A DNA stretch of 14,513 bases from Bacteroidota bacterium. GTDB lineage: Bacteria > Bacteroidota > Bacteroidia > Bacteroidales > JAAYUG01. Below are positions 1 to 6,784 of the stretch, in pieces. Under the pieces are notes generated by a model. That model saw only the letters and a list, made by a program, of their open reading frames with translations, had not been told where the DNA came from and searched no databases. The position numbers and the translations under genes were made by a program. Location of the stretch: contig JAKAMP010000010.1 in assembly GCA_021812865.1 (NCBI GenBank), forward strand, positions 1 through 14,513. Direction: 5' to 3'. Every line of letters begins with the position of its first letter. Position 1 is the first letter of the stretch.

Positions 1-3
1 CAT
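1..3 (-). other. Possible start codon of the next minus-strand gene
   Basis: The first three bases read ATG on the minus strand, 46 nt beyond the stop codon of the N-acetyltransferase gene. In a polysaccharide operon the next gene would be expected about here. Only one codon is visible, so this is a positional guess. The 46-nt gap itself is AT-rich and shows neither a TAnnTTTG box nor a hairpin, consistent with the operon continuing. Confidence 0.2.
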
Positions 4-49
4 AATGAATACTATCGGGTTAGAATCTCTAAGATATAAAAAAATGAAC

Positions 50-628
50 TCAATCTATTTTTTTAACTTCATCATTTTCAATCTGGTATCTCTGGTTGCT
101 TTCGGGACATATGGCAATTCCCTCGTCGTTGAATTTCAGTTTATGGCCGAATTCGCTCATCCATCCGGCAAATCGTGCAGGATTTCCGATAACCAGCGCA
201 TAAGGTTTCACATTTTTGGTCACCACAGCTCCTGCCCCGATGAAAGCATATTCGCCAATGGTTATGCCGCAGACGATAGTGGCATTTGCCCCAATGGAAG
301 CCCCTTTTTTCACCAGGGTGGGAATGTATTGTCCCCGACGGTTTACCCCGCTCCTCGGGTTGATCACATTGGTAAAGACCATGGAAGGACCCAGGAAAAC
401 ATCATCCTCACAGATCACTCCTGTATAGATTGAAACATTATTCTGCACTTTCACGTTGTTTCCCAGCGTGACTTCGGGGGAGACCACCACATTTTGCCCT
501 ATGTTACAGTGTCCGCCAATATGGCAGCCGGACATGATATGCGAAAAGTGCCATATTTTAGTTCCTTCTCCGATTACACATCCTTCATCAATTACAGCGG
601 TCTCATGCGCGAAGTATGATTTTTCCAT
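50..628 (-). CDS. wbpD: UDP-2-acetamido-3-amino-glucuronate N-acetyltransferase (WbpD/WlbB-like)
   Basis: A left-handed beta-helix acyltransferase of 192 aa, made almost entirely of hexapeptide repeats (isoleucine/valine every sixth residue from about residue 10 to 155). Landmarks typical of WbpD/WlbB are [11 protein letters not shown] near residues 21-31, [13 protein letters not shown] near 81-93 and [10 protein letters not shown] near 112-121. The family acetylates, from acetyl-CoA, the 3-amino group of a UDP-GlcNAc-uronate derivative in the cytosol, feeding O-antigen or capsule assembly. It lies 48 nt downstream of the aminotransferase that would make its substrate, with no promoter box between, so the two look co-transcribed. 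The last 40 residues correspond to a tail that I recall carrying a CxC...CxxC zinc knuckle in many relatives; here only one of those cysteines is evident (WMSEFG, ICPESN). The ATG at 628 fits the family start. Confidence 0.9.
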   Translation of the reverse strand: MEKSYFAHETAVIDEGCVIGEGTKIWHFSHIMSGCHIGGHCNIGQNVVVSPEVTLGNNVKVQNNVSIYTGVICEDDVFLGPSMVFTNVINPRSGVNRRGQYIPTLVKKGASIGANATIVCGITIGEYAFIGAGAVVTKNVKPYALVIGNPARFAGWMSEFGHKLKFNDEGIAICPESNQRYQIENDEVKKID

Positions 629-676
629 ATAGGTTGAATTGTATGCTTCGAAGTAGTTGCATTCTTTAAAGCTGGT

Positions 677-1804
677 TCAGGAAAGGAAACCGGTTAGCTT
701 GTCCGTGATATACCTGAGCTGTTCTTCGTCCAGCTCGGTGTGCATGGGAAGGGAAATAACCGTTTTACAAAGTTTTTCGGTAACGGGGGAATCCCCTTCT
801 CTGTATCCTAAGTGTGCGTATGCCTTCTGCAGGTGCAGGGGTACAGGATAATAGATCATGGCAGGAATTCCGCTTTCAGCAAGTGATTTTCTCAGTTCTT
901 CACGGCCGTCCCTGCTGATCTGTATGGTATACTGGTGAAAAATATGGGTGGAATAGGGCATTCGTGCAGGGATCCTGATTGCAGGATGTCTCTTGAATGC
1001 TGCATCGTAAAATGAAGCCGCTTTTTCACGTGCCTGGTTATACTCGTCCAGGTGTTTCAGTTTAACCCTCAAAATGCCTGCCTGCAGGGTGTCAAGGCGG
1101 GAATTCACACCTATGCGGTCGTAATAATACCGAACCTGCATGCCGTGGTTGGCGATGGAACGAATCTTTTCAGCCAGTGCATTATCCTGGGTGAAGAGCG
1201 CTCCCCCGTCGCCATAAGCGCCAAGGTTTTTCGAAGGGAAGAAAGATGTGGTGCCTATATTACTTATAGTTCCTGCCTTTTTCCGGGCTCCATTCCTGTA
1301 AATATAATCTGTGCCGAGCGCTTGTGCGGCATCTTCGATGATGAAAAGGTTGTGCCTGTCGGCAATATCCTGCAGTTTTTCCATATTGGCACACTGCCCG
1401 AACAGGTGAACAGGTACAATGGCCCGGGTACGCGGCGTAATGGCTTTTTCCACTGCTTCAGGGCTGATGGTGAAGGAATCCGGTTCAACATCAACAATGA
1501 CGGGCTTTAGCTTTAGCAGTTCCACCACTTCGACGGTGGCTACAAAGGTAAACCCGGTAGTGATGATCTCATCGTCGGGTTTCAGATCGAGCGCCATCAG
1601 CGCAATCTGCAGGGCATCAGTTCCATTGGCGCAGGGAATGACATGCTTCACGCCCAGATATTGTTCTAGTTCCTTCTGGAAATCCTTTACTTCACTGCCC
1701 TGGATAAAAGCAGTGGAATCGATTACATTTTGAATGGCGTTATTAACCTCGGTTTTAATTTTCTGGTACTGACCCTTCAAGTCAACCATCTGAATGGGAT
1801 GCAT
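677..1804 (-). CDS. wbpE: DegT/DnrJ/EryC1/StrS aminotransferase, WbpE-like
   Basis: A PLP-dependent sugar-nucleotide aminotransferase, 375 aa from the ATG at 1804. An in-frame TTG at 1834 would add ten residues that do not resemble the family start; MHPIQMVDLKGQYQKIK does. Visible landmarks (numbered from the ATG) are ANGTDALQIAL near 59-69, IEDAAQ with the cofactor-ring Asp near 158, and SFFPSKNLGAYGDGG with the Schiff-base Lys near 192, then GVNSRLDTLQA. The resemblance to Pseudomonas WbpE is close along the whole length. The expected reaction is transfer of the amino group of glutamate to C3 of a UDP-3-keto-GlcNAc-uronate. Its product is the substrate of the acetyltransferase encoded 48 nt downstream. 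The oxidase and dehydrogenase of the pathway are not in the window. Transcription probably starts from the TATCTTTG box at 1882-1889. Other DegT substrates cannot be excluded, but the pairing supports the WbpE role. Confidence 0.9.
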   Translation of the reverse strand: MHPIQMVDLKGQYQKIKTEVNNAIQNVIDSTAFIQGSEVKDFQKELEQYLGVKHVIPCANGTDALQIALMALDLKPDDEIITTGFTFVATVEVVELLKLKPVIVDVEPDSFTISPEAVEKAITPRTRAIVPVHLFGQCANMEKLQDIADRHNLFIIEDAAQALGTDYIYRNGARKKAGTISNIGTTSFFPSKNLGAYGDGGALFTQDNALAEKIRSIANHGMQVRYYYDRIGVNSRLDTLQAGILRVKLKHLDEYNQAREKAASFYDAAFKRHPAIRIPARMPYSTHIFHQYTIQISRDGREELRKSLAESGIPAMIYYPVPLHLQKAYAHLGYREGDSPVTEKLCKTVISLPMHTELDEEQLRYITDKLTGFLS

Positions 1805-1844
1805 GTTGAAAAATTTAATATTTAACAAGGCCAACTGAAATTTA

Positions 1845-1888
1845 TTCAGTGGTTGGTTACAAAGATTTCAGTGGTTGGTTACAAAGAT
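1845..1888. repeat. Perfect 22-bp tandem duplication (two copies) in the wbpE promoter region
   Basis: Positions 1845-1866 and 1867-1888 are identical, base for base, with no gap. The unit begins TTCAGTGG and ends CAAAGAT on the plus strand. Read on the minus strand, each copy supplies ATCTTTG of a Bacteroidetes -7 box. The outer copy is completed to TATCTTTG (1882-1889); the inner becomes AATCTTTG (1860-1867), one base off consensus. Confidence 0.95.
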
Positions 1889-1889
1889 A
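1882..1889 (-). promoter_or_regulatory. Bacteroidetes-type -7 box for wbpE-wbpD
   Basis: The minus strand reads TATCTTTG, an exact TAnnTTTG match, 77 nt upstream of the wbpE ATG. A good -33 TTG is missing; TTC is found at 1910-1912, 20 bp away. The 22-bp duplication places a near-copy (AATCTTTG) 22 bp closer to the gene. Confidence 0.6.
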
Positions 1890-2077
1890 CCAGAAAAAGA
1901 TAGAATAAAGAATTTTCCAAGGAGATGTTTTGTAAGTGCCGTCATCTCAGTTCTCTCTATTGATTGCTATATTCAGGAGGTTTTAAAAATGATGATTCGG
2001 AGCACAGGGAAATGTGCTAACAAGGCAGGCTGTTGAAAAAATTAATTTTCAGTCAGATATGCTGCTTTCATTTTGTT
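1889..2077. other. Non-coding stretch between wbpE and the HU/SPOR gene
   Basis: This gap lies between divergent genes. It holds two small stem-loops: GAGATG (1922-1927) with CATCTC (1943-1948), and AGCACA (2001-2006) with TGTGCT (2013-2018). It also holds a 15-codon ORF with a consensus ribosome-binding site. No larger ORF, tRNA-like fold or long repeat was recognised. Confidence 0.5.
1989..2036 (+). CDS. Possible 15-codon leader peptide behind a consensus Shine-Dalgarno
   Basis: AGGAGG at 1975-1980 is followed after 8 nt by ATG (1989), and the frame reads MMIRSTGKCANKAGC and then TGA. The 6-bp stem AGCACA/TGTGCT (2001-2018) lies inside the coding part. A full Shine-Dalgarno is unusual in this phylum and stands out against the AT-rich leaders elsewhere in the window. 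No exact TAnnTTTG box lies upstream, the peptide resembles nothing I know, and an ORF this short arises easily by chance. Confidence 0.2.
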   Translation: MMIRSTGKCANKAGC

Positions 2078-2085
2078 TAAATTTG
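2078..2085 (+). promoter_or_regulatory. Bacteroidetes-type -7 box for the HU/SPOR gene
   Basis: TAAATTTG is an exact TAnnTTTG match. No TTG lies 19-21 bp upstream. It sits 17 nt before the TTG start proposed at 2103 and inside the alternative longer reading frame from 2073, which argues that the downstream start is the real one. Confidence 0.5.
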
Positions 2086-2102
2086 TATTAAACCTTATTC
2101 TG

Positions 2103-3176
2103 TTGGAAGCAGGCATATACATTCATGAATTATTATACCAGGCCGATGTGGTCATTGTGCCTGGATTAGGGGCTTTCGTTTCTACCTACCACCCGGCTCA
2201 GCCCGATCTGGCGAACAGAAAGATCAGTCCCCCTGCGAAGGTTTTCCATTTTGATGACAGCCGGAAGGAAGATAATCGCCTGTTGCAGGACTGGATTTCT
2301 GAACAGGGTGATTTTACGGAAACAGAAGCCGGCCAGCTCATTCATGATTTTGTGGCCGATGTGCTGCATGAACTCGAGGCAGGCAGGGAAGTTGAAATTG
2401 CCGGCCTGGGTTTGTTTTTTAACGATGAAGAAGGCCGGATCCGATTCCGTTTTTCGGTGGAAAATAATTTCGACACCGAAGCGGCCGGACTGCTGGATAT
2501 TGATTTTCCGGCTGCCAGCCAGGAATCTGTTCAACCCACGGCAACTGTCCCTGCACCCGAAACCAAAGAGACGAAGAAGGAAGAGGTTCATGTTGAAGCG
2601 CCCCATACTGTACCGCCTGTATTTAAGGCCCAGCCTGCGCCTCCTCCGCCTCCAGAGCAGCATCCGGTAAAAAAGAAACGAAGATCGCTCCGCCGGATAT
2701 GGATTGCAGTTGCATTCATCCTGATCATTGCTGCGGGTATTTATTTCGGTCTTCAGCATAAGGGCGAGATTACACGCCTGGCAGGCCAATGGTTCAGCAG
2801 GCCCCGGCATGAGGCCATTGACAGCCTCCGCACCCAACCCGTGGATACGGGCCTGGGTAAAACGCTTTCCGAGCAGGCCAATCTGAAAAAAGCGCTGGAT
2901 GTAAAGTCGGTTGATACCTCCGGGAAGTTCGTTCCTTATGGTAATAGGGTGATGAAATATTACGTAGTCGCAGCGAGTTTCAACACATACGACAATGCCC
3001 TCAAGCTGCAGAATGAACTGAAATCGAAGGGTTTTGACTCGGAAATTATTACGCAGACGCACCAGTGGTACCGGGTAACCATGGGTACTTATACCGACCG
3101 GCAGGAGGCGCTGGTTGAACTGGAGAAACTCAAAACCATCACGCGGAATAGCGCGCTTTGGCTTATGCACATATGA
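2103..3176 (+). CDS. HU/CCDC81-like DNA-binding-fold plus SPOR domain membrane protein
   Basis: A 357-aa protein (from the TTG at 2103) with the layout of Bacteroidetes SPOR proteins that begin with two HU-like (CCDC81-type) domains. Residues 1-60 hold the first, including IYIHELLYQADVVIVPGLGAF. Residues about 60-125 hold the second, with EVEIAGLGLFF. A Pro/Glu/Lys-rich linker follows (130-195), then a basic KKKRRSLRR stop, one transmembrane helix (about 200-218, IAVAFILIIAAGIYFG) and a C-terminal SPOR domain (about 284-355, YYVVAASFNTYDNAL to RVTMGTYTDRQEA). SPOR domains bind denuded peptidoglycan at division sites, so the C-terminus is probably periplasmic and the HU part cytoplasmic. What the HU part binds is not known to me. 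No ATG is available near the start: the in-frame options are TTG 2073 and TTG 2103. The second gives the expected family N-terminus and lies behind the -7 box at 2078-2085. It is convergent with metG. Confidence 0.85.
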   Translation: MEAGIYIHELLYQADVVIVPGLGAFVSTYHPAQPDLANRKISPPAKVFHFDDSRKEDNRLLQDWISEQGDFTETEAGQLIHDFVADVLHELEAGREVEIAGLGLFFNDEEGRIRFRFSVENNFDTEAAGLLDIDFPAASQESVQPTATVPAPETKETKKEEVHVEAPHTVPPVFKAQPAPPPPPEQHPVKKKRRSLRRIWIAVAFILIIAAGIYFGLQHKGEITRLAGQWFSRPRHEAIDSLRTQPVDTGLGKTLSEQANLKKALDVKSVDTSGKFVPYGNRVMKYYVVAASFNTYDNALKLQNELKSKGFDSEIITQTHQWYRVTMGTYTDRQEALVELEKLKTITRNSALWLMHI

Positions 3177-3177
3177 T

Positions 3178-3206
3178 CGGCGAGAGGTTATTTCACCTCT
3201 GAGCCG
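3178..3206. terminator. Interrupted stem-loop between convergent HU/SPOR and metG genes
   Basis: CGGC (3178-3181) pairs with GCCG (3203-3206), and AGAGGT (3183-3188) with ACCTCT (3195-3200), around a 6-nt loop. A small internal mismatch (G against GA) separates the two stems. The structure straddles the 11-bp gap and the last codons of metG. Neither side has a long T tract, so a bidirectional terminator is plausible but not certain. Confidence 0.45.
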
Positions 3207-5224
3207 TTCCCGACATTATTTTCAGGTGTAACGAATACCAGTTTTCCGCCCTTGTCTTCAGCGAGGAGGATCATGCCCTGGGAAGTGATTCCCTTAATCT
3301 CTCTGGGTTCAAGGTTTGCGAGGATACACACCTGTTTTCCCACGATATTTTCAGGTTCGAAAAATTCGGCAATGCCGGAAACCACGGTTCGCTTGTCGAG
3401 TCCTGTATCGATCGTAAGCTTGAGCAGTTTCTTTGTTTTGGCCACTTTTTCTGCGGCGAGAATGGTACCGGTGCGGATATCCATGGTGGCAAAACTATCG
3501 TAGCTGATATTTGCCTTGCCAGGTTTTACAGGAGACTTCGCTGCTTCGTTGGCTGCCTTACTGCGTGCAAGTTTCTGTAGCTGGTATTCGATGGCTTCGT
3601 CTTCTATTTTTTCATACAGGAGTTCCGACTTATTCAGAAGATGTCCCGGTTTTAGGATTTCAGCATTGCCAAGAAGGTTCCAGCCGGCATCCCGGAGGTT
3701 GATAAATTTCCTGAGTTTGTCAATGGTGAAGGGGAGGAAGGGTTCCATGATGATGCTCAGGTTGGCTGTTATCTGAAGGGCTACATTCAGGATGGTTTTC
3801 ACCCGTTCTTTGTCCGATTTGATCACGATCCACGGCTCAGTATCGGCCAGGTACTTGTTTCCCAGCCTTGCCAGGTTCATGGCTTCTTTCAGGGCATCGC
3901 GGAATCGGAAATTATCCAGGCTGGCTTCGAGATTTTCTTTGATCCGGGGTATTTCTGCAAGCACCTCCTGGTCATATGCCGTGAGACCGGTGATTTCGGG
4001 CACTTTATTGTCGAAATATTTCTGGGTAAGGACAAGGGTGCGGTTCACGAAATTTCCGAGGATGGCCACCAATTCGCTGTTGTTGCGACTCTGAAAGTCC
4101 TTCCAGGTGAAATCATTGTCCTTGGTTTCGGGCATGTTGGCGCAGAGCACGTACCGAAGGACATCTTCCTTGCCCTTAAAATCCTCGAGGTATTCGTGCA
4201 ACCACACTGCCCAGTTGCGAGAGGTTGAGATCTTGTCGCCCTCGAGGTTCAGGAATTCGTTGGCCGGCACATTGTCGGGAAGGATATAACTGCCTTCGGC
4301 CTTCAGCATGGTGGGGAATATGATGCAATGAAACACAATGTTATCTTTCCCGATGAAGTGGATTAGCCTGGTTTCAGGATCTTTCCAGTATTTTTCCCAG
4401 TCGGGTGTGAGTTCGCGGGTGGCAGAGATATAACCAATGGGCGCGTCGAACCATACATACAGCACTTTGCCCTTGGCTCCATCCACAGGGACTGGTATAC
4501 CCCAGTCGAGGTCACGGCTTACCGCCCTGGGCTGGAGTCCCTGGTCGAGCCACGATTTGCACTGCCCGTATACATTGCTTTTCCAGTTTTTGTTTTCCTC
4601 AAGGATCCACTGGTTTAGGAACGGCTGGTATTGATCGAGAGGGAGATACCAGTGCAGGGTTTCCTTTAATACCGGCTGACTGCCGCTGATGGTCGATTTT
4701 GGATTGATCAGGTCGGTGGCATTCAGCGAGGTGCCGCAGCTTTCACACTGATCGCCATAGGCGCGTTCATTGCCGCAATGCGGGCAGGTTCCCGTGATAT
4801 AACGGTCGGCCAGGAACTGGTTGGCTTCTGTATCGAAGAACTGCTCTGAGGTCTTTTCAATGAATTTATTCTCCTCATAGAGCTTTTTGAAAAATGCAGA
4901 GGCAGTTTCATAATGAACCTTTGAGCTGGTGCGCGAATAGATGGAGAAGGAAATGCCGAAATCGGCAAATGATTTTTTAATCATCTCATGATAGCGGTCA
5001 ACCACCTGCTGAGGGCTGATGCCTTCCTGCCGTGCCTTGATGGTAATAGGCACCCCGTGTTCATCCGACCCGCAGATGAATACCACTTCCTCTCCTTTCA
5101 GGCGCAGGTAACGCACATAGATATCGGCCGGAACGTAAACGCCGGCAAGGTGGCCGATGTGAACCGGCCCGTTTGCATAAGGCAGGGCGGCTGTAACGGT
5201 AGTGCGTTTGAATTTTCTGTTCAT
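3188..5224 (-). CDS. metG: Methionyl-tRNA synthetase
   Basis: A class I aminoacyl-tRNA synthetase of 678 aa that charges tRNA-Met in the cytosol. The HIGH signature is at residues 22-25 ([12 protein letters not shown]). The zinc knuckle is CPHC at 147-150 and CESC at 160-163. The second ATP-binding signature appears as KISTS at 331-335 in place of KMSKS. The anticodon-binding helical domain follows (about 380-540). The C-terminal 100 residues (from about 575, MDIRTGTI to SQGMILLA) form the EMAP/Trbp111-type tRNA-binding domain used for dimerisation. The length equals that of full bacterial MetRS with the appended domain. The gene is monocistronic in appearance: divergent from yraN, convergent with the HU/SPOR gene, and with a TATTTTTG box at 5271-5278. 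Confidence 0.98.
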   Translation of the reverse strand: MNRKFKRTTVTAALPYANGPVHIGHLAGVYVPADIYVRYLRLKGEEVVFICGSDEHGVPITIKARQEGISPQQVVDRYHEMIKKSFADFGISFSIYSRTSSKVHYETASAFFKKLYEENKFIEKTSEQFFDTEANQFLADRYITGTCPHCGNERAYGDQCESCGTSLNATDLINPKSTISGSQPVLKETLHWYLPLDQYQPFLNQWILEENKNWKSNVYGQCKSWLDQGLQPRAVSRDLDWGIPVPVDGAKGKVLYVWFDAPIGYISATRELTPDWEKYWKDPETRLIHFIGKDNIVFHCIIFPTMLKAEGSYILPDNVPANEFLNLEGDKISTSRNWAVWLHEYLEDFKGKEDVLRYVLCANMPETKDNDFTWKDFQSRNNSELVAILGNFVNRTLVLTQKYFDNKVPEITGLTAYDQEVLAEIPRIKENLEASLDNFRFRDALKEAMNLARLGNKYLADTEPWIVIKSDKERVKTILNVALQITANLSIIMEPFLPFTIDKLRKFINLRDAGWNLLGNAEILKPGHLLNKSELLYEKIEDEAIEYQLQKLARSKAANEAAKSPVKPGKANISYDSFATMDIRTGTILAAEKVAKTKKLLKLTIDTGLDKRTVVSGIAEFFEPENIVGKQVCILANLEPREIKGITSQGMILLAEDKGGKLVFVTPENNVGNGSEVK

Positions 5225-5270
5225 TTCAGTAGTTCTGTGATGATTATTTCGAATGAAATTTATAATTTGA

Positions 5271-5278
5271 CAAAAATA
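5271..5278 (-). promoter_or_regulatory. Bacteroidetes-type -7 box for metG
   Basis: The minus strand reads TATTTTTG, an exact TAnnTTTG match, 46 nt upstream of the metG ATG. No TTG lies at the usual -33 distance. The plus strand in the same gap has only a near match (ATAATTTG, 5262-5269) that could serve yraN. Confidence 0.55.
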
Positions 5279-5353
5279 GTATAAGTATTTTAATCGGTGC
5301 AGAGTGATGGTTCATTAAATGCAATCATGCCGGTTCAAATACCCGTCATGCGT

Positions 5354-5728
5354 ATGGCTCAGCAGACATTCAACAAGGAATTGGGGGCAAAGGGGGAAAA
5401 ACTCGCCCTTGAACTTTTAAAGGAAAAGGGGCTCGCCATTCTCGATACCAACTGGAGGTACGACCGCAAGGAGCTCGATATCATTGCCAGGGACGGAGAC
5501 CTGCTGGTGGTAGTGGAAGTGAAGGCCAGAACCTGGGAATGCTACGAGGAACCGGCCGATGCCATGACCGATGGGAAAATCCGGAACATCCTTGAAGCCA
5601 CAGAGGCCTACATGTTTGAGAAGAATATTGACTGCGGGGTGCGGTTCGACCTGGTCTCTGTTACTTTTTTTGAGGACCGCTATGAAGTGGAGCATATAGC
5701 CGACGCGTTTGGTCCTTTTGCCGAATGA
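5354..5728 (+). CDS. yraN: YraN/UPF0102 family nuclease-like protein
   Basis: A protein of 124 aa from the ATG at 5354, the usual size for the family; in-frame ATGs at 5348 and 5327 and a GTG at 5297 would give longer forms. I prefer 5354 because MAQQTFNKELGAKGEKLA matches the usual family beginning (short polar run, then LGxxGExxA). The restriction-endonuclease-like core is visible as E40, D42, then E55 and K57 in ELDIIARDGDLLVVVEVKAR, the PD-(D/E)xK arrangement. The family's cellular role is not firmly known; a part in DNA processing is inferred from the fold. It is divergent from metG and 81 nt upstream of the YjbR gene. Confidence 0.88.
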   Translation: MAQQTFNKELGAKGEKLALELLKEKGLAILDTNWRYDRKELDIIARDGDLLVVVEVKARTWECYEEPADAMTDGKIRNILEATEAYMFEKNIDCGVRFDLVSVTFFEDRYEVEHIADAFGPFAE

Positions 5729-5784
5729 TACTGCCTTGCCATTCAAGGGATTGAACCGGCAAAGCGATTTTGCAATGATTCGAT

Positions 5785-5792
5785 TACTTTTG
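5785..5792 (+). promoter_or_regulatory. Bacteroidetes-type -7 box for the YjbR gene
   Basis: TACTTTTG is an exact TAnnTTTG match ending 17 nt before the ATG at 5810. A TTTTG at 5768-5772 is only 12 bp upstream, too close for a normal -33 element. It implies that the YjbR and DUF502 genes can be transcribed apart from yraN. Confidence 0.5.
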
Positions 5793-5809
5793 CAGGAAAT
5801 GCAACCAGG

Positions 5810-6169
5810 ATGAATATTGAAGAAATCAGGGAATACTGCCTCACGTTGGAGAACACTGAAGAAGGTTTCCCTTTTGATGAAACTACCCTGGTATTTAAAG
5901 TTCATGGCAAAATTTATGCATTGCTTAGCCTTGATGAGCATCGCATCAACCTCAAGTGTGAGCCCGAACTTGCCGCTCAACTCAGGGAACAGTTTGAGGA
6001 GGTACTTCCGGGATATCATATGAATAAGAAGCATTGGAATACGGTAGTTTTAAATGGCATGATCCCGTTGCCGTACATTCGTGAATGGATTGATCATTCA
6101 TACAGCCTGGTATGTTCTTCACGATTCCGGAAACGAAAAAATATACATTCAAAATCGCGAAAATCATAA
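5810..6169 (+). CDS. MmcQ/YjbR family protein, C-terminus possibly frame-disrupted
   Basis: A small CyaY-like-fold protein of 119 aa. Family landmarks are MNIEEIREYCLTLENTEEGFPFDE at the start (first 20 residues clear), TLVFKVHGKIYAL near 25-37, and NKKHWNTVVLNG near 71-82, then the IDHSY segment near 94-98. These proteins are called DNA-binding, but I know of no settled function. The N-terminal 100 residues match well. The last 20 (CSSRFRKRKN onward, very basic) do not look like the family ending, which has a proline eight residues after the SY tyrosine followed by lysines. That ending (FFTIPETKK) is instead found in the -1 frame from about 6113, and that frame stays open into the DUF502 gene. 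An indel or sequencing error is possible. The stop is 11 nt before the DUF502 ATG, so translation may be coupled. Confidence 0.82.
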   Translation: MNIEEIREYCLTLENTEEGFPFDETTLVFKVHGKIYALLSLDEHRINLKCEPELAAQLREQFEEVLPGYHMNKKHWNTVVLNGMIPLPYIREWIDHSYSLVCSSRFRKRKNIHSKSRKS

Positions 6170-6180
6170 TCAAACCGCAT

Positions 6181-6747
6181 ATGAAAAAGTTGTTTTCCTA
6201 TTTTCTGCAGGGGATATTGTTTACAGCCCCCCTGGGCATCACCATTTATATTATTTATGTGGTTTTCAAATTTATTGATGGGATACTGATGCCCTTTGTG
6301 ATACAGGGACTGGGATTTAAAATTCCCGGCTTGGGTGTATTGCTGATTCTGGTGATGATCACGCTGGTGGGCATTCTGGGGCAGTCCATTGTAGCCACTC
6401 CGGTGAAAACTTTAATTAACCGGACACTGAAGCGGTTACCGCTGCTGCAGATGGTGTATTCCTCCGTTAAGGATTTTCTTTCGGCCTTCGTGGGGAAGGA
6501 AAAGCGGTTTACACGGCCGGTGCTGGTGAAGATGAACGATTGTTCCAACCTTGAGCGCCTGGGTTTCATTACGGAAGATGACCTGTCGGATTTCAAAGCC
6601 CTGGGCAAGGTGGCTGTATATTTTCCGCATTCGTTGGCTTTTTCGGGAGAGCTGTATGTTGTCCCCATGGAAGCTGTCACTCCTCTTGATCTTCCTCCGG
6701 CAGAAGCCATGAAGTTTATCGTTTCTGCGGGTATTGCCAGGGTTTAG
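6181..6747 (+). CDS. DUF502 family membrane protein
   Basis: A 188-aa inner-membrane protein. Two hydrophobic helices are clear: residues about 8-31 (FLQGILFTAPLGITIYIIYV) and about 48-72 (IPGLGVLLILVMITLVGILG). Between and after them lie the family features: TAPLGITIYI, PGLG, and the soluble region with PLLQMVYSSVKDFLSAF (about 98-114), then RLGFITED and a C-terminal FIVSAGIARV. The function of DUF502 is not known to me. The start at 6181 (MKKLFSYFLQG) fits the family; the frame is open further upstream to 6112, which would add 23 residues read from inside the YjbR gene. It is convergent with the LuxE-like gene, 13 bp apart. Confidence 0.85.
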   Translation: MKKLFSYFLQGILFTAPLGITIYIIYVVFKFIDGILMPFVIQGLGFKIPGLGVLLILVMITLVGILGQSIVATPVKTLINRTLKRLPLLQMVYSSVKDFLSAFVGKEKRFTRPVLVKMNDCSNLERLGFITEDDLSDFKALGKVAVYFPHSLAFSGELYVVPMEAVTPLDLPPAEAMKFIVSAGIARV

Positions 6748-6752
6748 TTTCG

Positions 6753-6784
6753 GGATGCCTTTATTCAACCATCAGGTTGCATCC
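6753..6784. terminator. Weak stem-loop between convergent DUF502 and LuxE-like genes
   Basis: GGATG (6753-6757) can pair with CATCC (6780-6784), and CAACC (6766-6770) with GGTTG (6775-6779), around an ATCA loop. An eight-base bulge lies on one side. It spans the 13-bp gap and the last codons of the LuxE-like gene. There is no T tract, so termination is only a guess from position. Confidence 0.2.

Noticed and set aside
1845..1888. Possible CRISPR repeat
   Set aside because: Only two units, directly adjacent with no spacers and no cas genes.
2166..3170. Open frame of 334 codons on the minus strand, opposite the HU/SPOR gene
   Set aside because: It is antisense to a gene with clear domains, its translation shows no recognisable motif and is rich in Arg/Phe/Leu as expected from a shadow frame.
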